This document shows positions 22,366 through 27,015 of a stretch of 27,015 bases of DNA, piece by piece. Numbering within the stretch: position 1 is the stretch's first letter; every line of letters starts with the position of its first letter. This DNA comes from an uncultured Lachnospiraceae bacterium (GTDB lineage: Bacteria > Bacillota > Clostridia > Lachnospirales > Lachnospiraceae). The notes beneath the pieces are model-generated. The model made no database searches and was not told the DNA's origin. It saw only the letters and a list, made by a program, of their open reading frames with translations. The translations under genes were made by a program, and so were the position numbers. The stretch covers positions 1 to 27,015 of the forward strand of contig CAJTPM010000042.1 in assembly GCA_910578085.1 (NCBI GenBank), read 5' to 3'.

Positions 22366-22424
22366 AACGTCTCCTTTCATATTTCATATAATTTTTTGTA
22401 ATGTAAAAACAATAAGAATGATTT

Positions 22425-22931
22425 TTATATCCAAATCATAGTTTCGGTTATAACAGGTGGTTCTATTTCAACCAACTCCTGTTCCTCTGTTTCATTTACA
22501 TATATTTTCAGATTATCTGGTGAATCAGCATCGTCGAAAACATAAAGCGTTTCTGTATCGAAATATTCCGTATCATCCGGTGAAAACAGTTTTATTTCGT
22601 GCAGATCTTCCTCCTCATCAGTATCCGTAAAGATATGTATTCCATAACCTTTTTTATCATAAAAAAAGAATGGATTATTTTTTGATGGATCATTTAATAG
22701 ATGTTCCTGCAAATGATATATGCGGTTTTCTATTAGATTTAAATAATCAGGAAATAATCCGTAAATACCTTTTTGCTGATTGATATAATCGTTTGCTTCA
22801 TCATATTTCCCTCTGGAAATCAGCTTATTATAATGATTGACGACATCTGTTCTTTCAAGATCATTATCCTGAAAGAATACCCTATCATCTATTTTCTGAG
22901 GATAGTATGATGTAGGATTACAAAGCATCAT
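22425..22931 (-). CDS. Acidic phage tail-module protein of unknown function (168 aa)
   Basis: I do not recognise a named family. The first 90 residues are helical with RGKYDEANDYINQQKGIYGL. The C-terminal part is very acidic (DTDEEEDLHEIKLFSPDD and later NETEEQELVEIEPP). It starts with an ATGA overlap with the upstream gene and a perfect GGAGGTGAT site. The first halves of this protein and of its upstream neighbour share a similar layout (a Q/N-rich helical part with LI(S/T)-type turns followed by an acidic tail), so they may be diverged partners, but this is weak. Position between fibre and tail tip suggests a fibre assembly or accessory role. Confidence 0.65.
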   Translation of the reverse strand: MMLCNPTSYYPQKIDDRVFFQDNDLERTDVVNHYNKLISRGKYDEANDYINQQKGIYGLFPDYLNLIENRIYHLQEHLLNDPSKNNPFFFYDKKGYGIHIFTDTDEEEDLHEIKLFSPDDTEYFDTETLYVFDDADSPDNLKIYVNETEEQELVEIEPPVITETMIWI

Positions 22932-23263
22932 CTATCACCTCCAACCCAGATATCACCTTCTATACAATCCACATCATCCTCAGATTCGTCAAAATGTACT
23001 GCCTGTTTTCTCTGACGCGCATAGATCTGTGTATTATATATTTCCTCTTCCCATGTATTATAGGTAATGGCATCAACAATGTAGGGGATTAAAAGATCCT
23101 GATTTTCTTTTACCAGATTGGCAGCCTGTGCACATTGCCCCTGAAGGCGGAGCGAAGTGATTTGATTGATCAGTGGTGCAATATTATCATCTATATTTTT
23201 AAAATGATGCAGAATTATTTTTTGGTTTGGGAAATTACTGTATTCGTGTTCATATTGTGACAT
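22928..23263 (-). CDS. Small phage tail-module protein of unknown function (111 aa)
   Basis: The protein reads MSQYEHEYSNFPNQKIILHH at the start, is helical in the middle (APLINQITSLRLQGQCAQAA) and ends in an acidic segment FDESEDDVDCIEGDIWVGGD. The start at 23263 is taken because AGGAGG lies 5 bases before it on the minus strand; the upstream in-frame ATG at 23287 lies inside the 3' end of the fibre gene and precedes that site. Its stop overlaps the next start (ATGA), showing coupling to the 168-residue protein. Tail-associated by position only. Confidence 0.65.
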   Translation of the reverse strand: MSQYEHEYSNFPNQKIILHHFKNIDDNIAPLINQITSLRLQGQCAQAANLVKENQDLLIPYIVDAITYNTWEEEIYNTQIYARQRKQAVHFDESEDDVDCIEGDIWVGGDR

Positions 23264-23279
23264 AATGTCCTCCTTTTCA

Positions 23280-24548
23280 TTATTCAAAGTAGAAGTACAA
23301 CAGATCCAGATTTGTAATTACCAGTCCGGCCTCTCCGTTTATAAAGGGCTTCCCTGCGCTCATATGGATAGAAAAAGTTCCATTCGAATTACTCCAGTGT
23401 CTGCATGTAACAAATATCCAGTTTTTTTCAGTGTCCGGATAGTATTCTCCTGGAATTTGGATCCATGTATTTGAGGGAATCGTAATAGATGGTATGGTTT
23501 TTCCGGCAGCATATTTGAGATGCATCTTATCCGTAGCCGGTGGGTCTCCTGTCATAATATAATTAGTTCCGTCGTAACGGAATGAATAGATATGATTTGC
23601 TTTAATAGCAGACTTATCAACCGATTTACCATTCCAGAATATGGCTCTGGCACCGGTATTGTTAACATTTAACGTCGGGTTTGCCGCTGTATTTGCAACA
23701 GTGAATTTTACATCAATCTTTGATCCGGTGACTAAAACGAAACCGGGGCATGGGACTAGTTTTCCTGCTGTACCTGCGGCGGTGGAGCAGACTCCATATG
23801 TGTTTCTGTCTGCATCTCCCTGAACGGACATGCCATCGATCGTTCTTGCAGTTTCCCATTTTGAGGCAGTTGCGGAATTTCCTGTTTTATCAACCTTATT
23901 TCCCACAATTTCTGTTAAATCTGTAATCAATCCCTTTAAAACTGCGCCCTGCCTGGCAGATAACGGCTTATCTGTAAAAGAAGATGTAAGATCATCAACA
24001 ATATCAGATACATTTACTTTACCTGTGGTGACTCCGTCAATCAAACTTTTATTATTTTTAATATAAGCAACGATCTCACTCAACTGGTCAAGTGTCGTGT
24101 CGTCGCTGTCTGCCAGGACATTCAGTCTTGTTGTGAGCCCGGAGACAAGAAGTCTGATATCACCGTGAGCTGATTCAGCCGTATTATGAGCAGATATTGC
24201 AGCGTCCAAAGCATTTTGCTGTGCCGTAGATACAGGTTTATCCATATCAGATGTATTATCTGCATTTTCCAGTCCTACCTGTACTTTGGTAACATTATGC
24301 GGGTTTGCCGTATTATCAGTATGACTTTGAAGAGAATTGTGAATATCGTTTTCAGCGGAGATTGCTCTCGATATTTCATTACTCAAGTCCTGTTTTGAAG
24401 CAAACTGTCCGGTTTGATTTGCCATGTTCAAATCGATCTTATGAAGTTCCGAGTCAATAATATCGTTATTCTTATTAGCGACATTGATATTATACAATTC
24501 GGAGACATCTGGTTTTTCCAGATTTTTGTAAGTTGTAAATGTGGCCAT
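23280..24548 (-). CDS. Phage tail fibre protein
   Basis: This 422-residue protein has tail-fibre architecture. The N-terminal anchor is MATFTTYKNLEKPDVSELYN with NKNNDIIDSELHKID. A heptad-like helical stretch follows, then the common fibre motif NPHNVTKVQVGLENADNTSD (about 81-100) and KPVSTAQQNALDAAISAHN. The middle has DKPLSARQGAVLKGLI. A beta module follows (about 245-340) with FTVANTAANPTLNVNNTG and HIYSFRYDGTNYIM. The C-terminal tip (about 350-422) is aromatic-rich and ends LDLLYFYFE. Fibres of this kind form trimers that touch the host surface. AAAGGAGG lies 7 bases before the ATG. A module similar to its beta domain also occurs in the upstream hub-like protein. Confidence 0.88.
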   Translation of the reverse strand: MATFTTYKNLEKPDVSELYNINVANKNNDIIDSELHKIDLNMANQTGQFASKQDLSNEISRAISAENDIHNSLQSHTDNTANPHNVTKVQVGLENADNTSDMDKPVSTAQQNALDAAISAHNTAESAHGDIRLLVSGLTTRLNVLADSDDTTLDQLSEIVAYIKNNKSLIDGVTTGKVNVSDIVDDLTSSFTDKPLSARQGAVLKGLITDLTEIVGNKVDKTGNSATASKWETARTIDGMSVQGDADRNTYGVCSTAAGTAGKLVPCPGFVLVTGSKIDVKFTVANTAANPTLNVNNTGARAIFWNGKSVDKSAIKANHIYSFRYDGTNYIMTGDPPATDKMHLKYAAGKTIPSITIPSNTWIQIPGEYYPDTEKNWIFVTCRHWSNSNGTFSIHMSAGKPFINGEAGLVITNLDLLYFYFE

Positions 24549-24600
24549 TTAGTCCTCCTTTCTTTAATAAAAACAGGCTCATCATAAACCGATGGACCTG

Positions 24601-26373
24601 TCAGTTTTTAAATTGCCTGCTTCTGACAGCAGCAAGCGCCTTATGCGTATATTTACTTAATTCACCATGGGTATATCCCCGCAAAGTTTTATGAGTGCCG
24701 GTTTCGTTTCGCTGTTTTTCGTACAATGGATAAAATCTGTACATGGTAATTGTCGTTCTATATCCTGTGAAATCATGAGATACAGAAGAAATTATATACT
24801 GATGCGCTCTGTCGGCATCACTACGTTTGTAGGACACCTTCTTATTTACCTCAAGAAAGGGCAGAAGAATAGTAGTGATGGTAATATTATCAGTCAATCT
24901 GCAGTTCTTCCAGTTCTCCCACCTCGCCCTGTCGGCGGCAAGATCGTCGGAAGTGATGTTCTCAAATTCTCCACTGACTTTAACATCCGGTATCTCACCG
25001 ATTTTTTCCACTGTGAAAGGCGAGTTTGGAGTAACCGTCAGATCAACCCGTTCGCAGTGATAGAATTTTTGAAAATATTCTTTGGAATACCGTTCACAGG
25101 TTTCACCATCGGGTGCCGTCACAAATTCTCTGCTGTGGCTTCCGTCGGTGAGAACATTGATCGCATGTACCTGCCATTGTCCCAGCAGATAAGCACGAAA
25201 TACATCCTGTTTATCGATACGTTTTCTTCCGATCCGGAAGCTGTATACCTGATTTTCTTTCAGTTCACCGGCCTTTATCGGCTCATCATCAGCCTCATTT
25301 AAAATCGGAATGGAGCCAAGGTCATTGATATTCAGGCTGCAGTCAGCCTGATTTGCAGCAGGGATCTTTAAGGCAATTACATCACCATCAAAATATCCAT
25401 CTCCGTAACCTGCAACAGCGGAAACGTAGGAATTACCAGAGTAAGTACATTCTTCACTATAATAATCAGCCTCAATCTGCTTCCCCCAGACTTCACAGAT
25501 ATTCCGTACCGTAGTCATATCCACCGTAGTATTTTCAGCAATCAGAACACGCTCTATAAAGCTGTTGTCCAGATAAACAGCGTCCTCGTAGCAGAGAGGT
25601 TTCAGCCGACAGATAAATGCGTTCGTCTCCATATCAAAAAACATCTCATAGCCGGGATACAGGTCGCGAAAAGCCGTCAGAACAGAAAGAACACTGGATC
25701 CGGCGGCAAATTCCTGATCAAAGGGGATGGCATTCCAGGCAGGATTTTCCGCCCGGTAGCTTTCCCAGTCGTCATTGTATTCCGGCATGGCTTTATAAGA
25801 GCCGATATCGTCTACGCTGTGTTTCGTTACCCCTGCCAGCTTTTCCAGTGTTTCTTCAACGGCGCCACGGATCGTGTTGTGTTCGATCACCTCCCCGGTT
25901 TCCTCATTTTCTTTATAGGCCGGAAAACTGATGATTGATGCGCCCAGCTGGCCGTTTTTTGTGCCGTCCAGTTTCTTCATAAAATCCGAACAGTGGATCG
26001 TTAAATTGTCTGTTGTCGCATCGTAAGTTCCAACCGTATCAGTATAGACATAGTAACCAAGCGGATAATATTTATATTCTTTTGTTTTTGTCTGATATAA
26101 TCCCACTGACATTCGTATGTCTTTATTCAGCCAGAGAAGGCTGTTTTCCATCAATTTGATTTTGGATGTGAGCGTAGGCTGCACAATAATATCGGCGGTA
26201 CGCCGGACGTCCGCCTGGCCGTCTATTGACATACTGCCGCTTTGTATGCCGCATTCCAGGATGCCCAGTGTTTTCTTCCCGGAATCTAAAACTTCAATTT
26301 TTAACAGCAGACTTGGATTAAATGCCTGTAGAAAAGCAGTCCGCAAATCTTCGTGTGTGATGATATCAGCCAT
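24601..26373 (-). CDS. Phage tail hub / baseplate-like protein
   Basis: This 590-residue protein follows the tape-measure side of the tail operon and has the flavour of a hub or distal-tail protein. The N-terminus (SMSIDGQADVRRTADIIVQP) and the segment LNKDIRMSVGLYQTKTKEYK to YYPLGYYVYTDTVGTYDATT match proteins annotated as DUF5048-type tail proteins in Clostridia, as I recall. A module at about 318-405 (VIALKIPAANQADCSLNIND, then KENQVYSFRI) resembles a domain in the downstream fibre. The C-terminus returns to hub-like beta sequence (YIISSVSHDFTGYRTTITMY). GAAGGTGA precedes the ATG at 26373. Role in the tail is by position and family likeness. Confidence 0.78.
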   Translation of the reverse strand: MADIITHEDLRTAFLQAFNPSLLLKIEVLDSGKKTLGILECGIQSGSMSIDGQADVRRTADIIVQPTLTSKIKLMENSLLWLNKDIRMSVGLYQTKTKEYKYYPLGYYVYTDTVGTYDATTDNLTIHCSDFMKKLDGTKNGQLGASIISFPAYKENEETGEVIEHNTIRGAVEETLEKLAGVTKHSVDDIGSYKAMPEYNDDWESYRAENPAWNAIPFDQEFAAGSSVLSVLTAFRDLYPGYEMFFDMETNAFICRLKPLCYEDAVYLDNSFIERVLIAENTTVDMTTVRNICEVWGKQIEADYYSEECTYSGNSYVSAVAGYGDGYFDGDVIALKIPAANQADCSLNINDLGSIPILNEADDEPIKAGELKENQVYSFRIGRKRIDKQDVFRAYLLGQWQVHAINVLTDGSHSREFVTAPDGETCERYSKEYFQKFYHCERVDLTVTPNSPFTVEKIGEIPDVKVSGEFENITSDDLAADRARWENWKNCRLTDNITITTILLPFLEVNKKVSYKRSDADRAHQYIISSVSHDFTGYRTTITMYRFYPLYEKQRNETGTHKTLRGYTHGELSKYTHKALAAVRSRQFKN

Positions 26374-26427
26374 AATTCACCTTCTTTCAGTAGTTTTTAT
26401 TCTATAGGAAATTGCTCCGGATTTTAG

Positions 26428-26466
26428 GAGAATGCGAAGCATTCTCGCAATGCGAGCGCAGCTCGC
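26428..26466. repeat. Tandem hairpin pair between two tail genes
   Basis: GAGAATGC-GAA-GCATTCTC (26428-26446) and GCGAGC-GCA-GCTCGC (26452-26466) are two perfect stems with 3-base loops in the 125-base gap between the small tail protein and the hub-like gene. The first shares the GC-GAA-GC tip with the hairpin at 101-119. No gene is present in the gap. It may pause transcription or act as an RNA processing site between the two genes. Confidence 0.55.
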
Positions 26467-26498
26467 TATTTTATAGTAGGGGGCAGAAGGGCAGTGTG

Positions 26499-26759
26499 TC
26501 ATTTGCCCCTCACGCCGCAGATATGGAGTTCATTCAGTTTTCCCATAGGCTCTTTTGCCCATACTGCCTGCCCCGGTCTCAGCTCGATGCCCGGAATGGA
26601 ACAGCGCACCGTTCTCTCGCTGCCGGCTCTGTCTAATATCACATATCCTTTTCTGTCAATTCCTGTGATAACTGACGGGTATGTGATATCACAATGGACG
26701 GCTTTGCGATCAACGGCATACTTCATTGTTTTTAAAATTTCATCTGCTACATTCGTCAT
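26499..26759 (-). CDS. Small phage tail protein (86 aa)
   Basis: This 86-residue protein begins with a short helix (MTNVADEILKTMKYAVDRKA) and continues as predicted beta strands, ending GKLNELHICGVRGK. The pattern of a short helix then a small barrel (VITGIDRKGYVILD, IELRPGQAVWAKEPMG) fits an OB-like spike or hub-associated protein, but I do not assign a family. GGAGG lies 11 bases before the ATG at 26759. It sits between the probable tape-measure gene and the hub-like gene, as small hub-assembly proteins often do. Confidence 0.65.
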   Translation of the reverse strand: MTNVADEILKTMKYAVDRKAVHCDITYPSVITGIDRKGYVILDRAGSERTVRCSIPGIELRPGQAVWAKEPMGKLNELHICGVRGK

Positions 26760-26828
26760 TTCTGTGTGATCCTCCTTTCATTTTATAAATGATTGCGGCA
26801 ACCGGCTTTCGGATATAGTTATGTTATC

Positions 26829-27015
26829 CTACCAGTCTACCTGATATTTCTTTGTGGACAGACTTTGCAGATCTCTTAACAGGGTTTCGGCAGCAGTATA
26901 ATTATTCACATTGGGAAGCGTTACATGGATTTCCTGATGTACTACAGGCTGCATATTCCGGTTGTTCGTCACATTGTTTGCCACATGGTTGATGATGTTG
27001 GAATAGTTTATCGTT
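26829..27015 (-). CDS. C-terminal end of a phage tail protein, probably the tape measure (partial)
   Basis: The gene runs off the right edge; 61 residues and the stop (TAG at 26831-26829) are visible. The visible end includes QEIHVTLPNVNNYTAAETLL and finishes STKKYQVDW. A VTLPNV-N-Y segment followed by a short helix is what I recall as the C-terminus of tape-measure proteins in Clostridia phages, and the position just before small tail and hub genes agrees. The body of the protein is outside the window, so the assignment is tentative. Confidence 0.5.
   Translation of the reverse strand, partial: TINYSNIINHVANNVTNNRNMQPVVHQEIHVTLPNVNNYTAAETLLRDLQSLSTKKYQVDW

Noticed and set aside
20625..27015. 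CRISPR array or anti-phage defence island
   Set aside because: No regularly spaced repeats and no defence genes apart from the PIN toxin pair; the genes are tail structural genes.

Overview
The window looks like a chromosome segment from a Gram-positive anaerobe of the Clostridia, most likely the Lachnospiraceae. Three things suggest this: the fatty-acid operon order fabH-acpP-fabK-fabD-fabG-fabF-accB-fabZ-accC-accD/A with a FabK-type enoyl reductase; strong AGGAGG-type ribosome sites; and phage tail genes of a type familiar from Lachnospiraceae prophages. The assignment rests on gene content only.

Bases 1-2130 are an eroded accessory patch. An HxlR-family regulator diverges from an intact FMN-dependent oxidoreductase across a shared operator. 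Then come three broken genes: a second oxidoreductase with a large in-frame internal deletion, a cysteine-rich KTR protein gene stopped by one nonsense codon, and the C-terminal third of an ADP-ribosylglycohydrolase. KTR genes usually travel on conjugative elements, so this looks like a mobile-element scar.

Bases 2133-7778 are housekeeping or poorly known genes: a small conserved protein (minus strand), a DUF1015 protein, a full-length GlgB homologue that has lost its catalytic nucleophile, a MscS-type channel and a membrane protein of unknown function.

Bases 7860-19540 hold a nearly complete type II fatty-acid synthesis operon: FabH, ACP, FabK, FabD, FabG, FabF, AccB, FabZ, AccC, a fused AccD-AccA protein, and a second FMN-dependent FabK/nitronate-monooxygenase-like protein with a cysteine cluster. 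A strong sigma-A-type promoter in front of fabH is studded with TTTGA-N3/4-TCAAA palindromes. They resemble FabT operators, and a FabT-like MarR repressor gene with its own promoter closes the locus. A structured, possibly mobile or regulatory, element sits between fabG and fabF.

Bases 19550-20590 contain tRNA-Thr(CGU) with its own promoter and terminator, a PIN-domain toxin-antitoxin pair, a short gene remnant and a strong terminator. From 20625 to the right edge the minus strand carries a lower-GC prophage tail module. In transcription order it has the end of a probable tape-measure gene, a small tail protein, a hub/baseplate-like protein, a tail fibre, two small proteins of unknown function, a short tail protein and a terminal InlB-repeat tail protein. 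No integrase, holin or endolysin is visible between the tail genes and the toxin-antitoxin pair.
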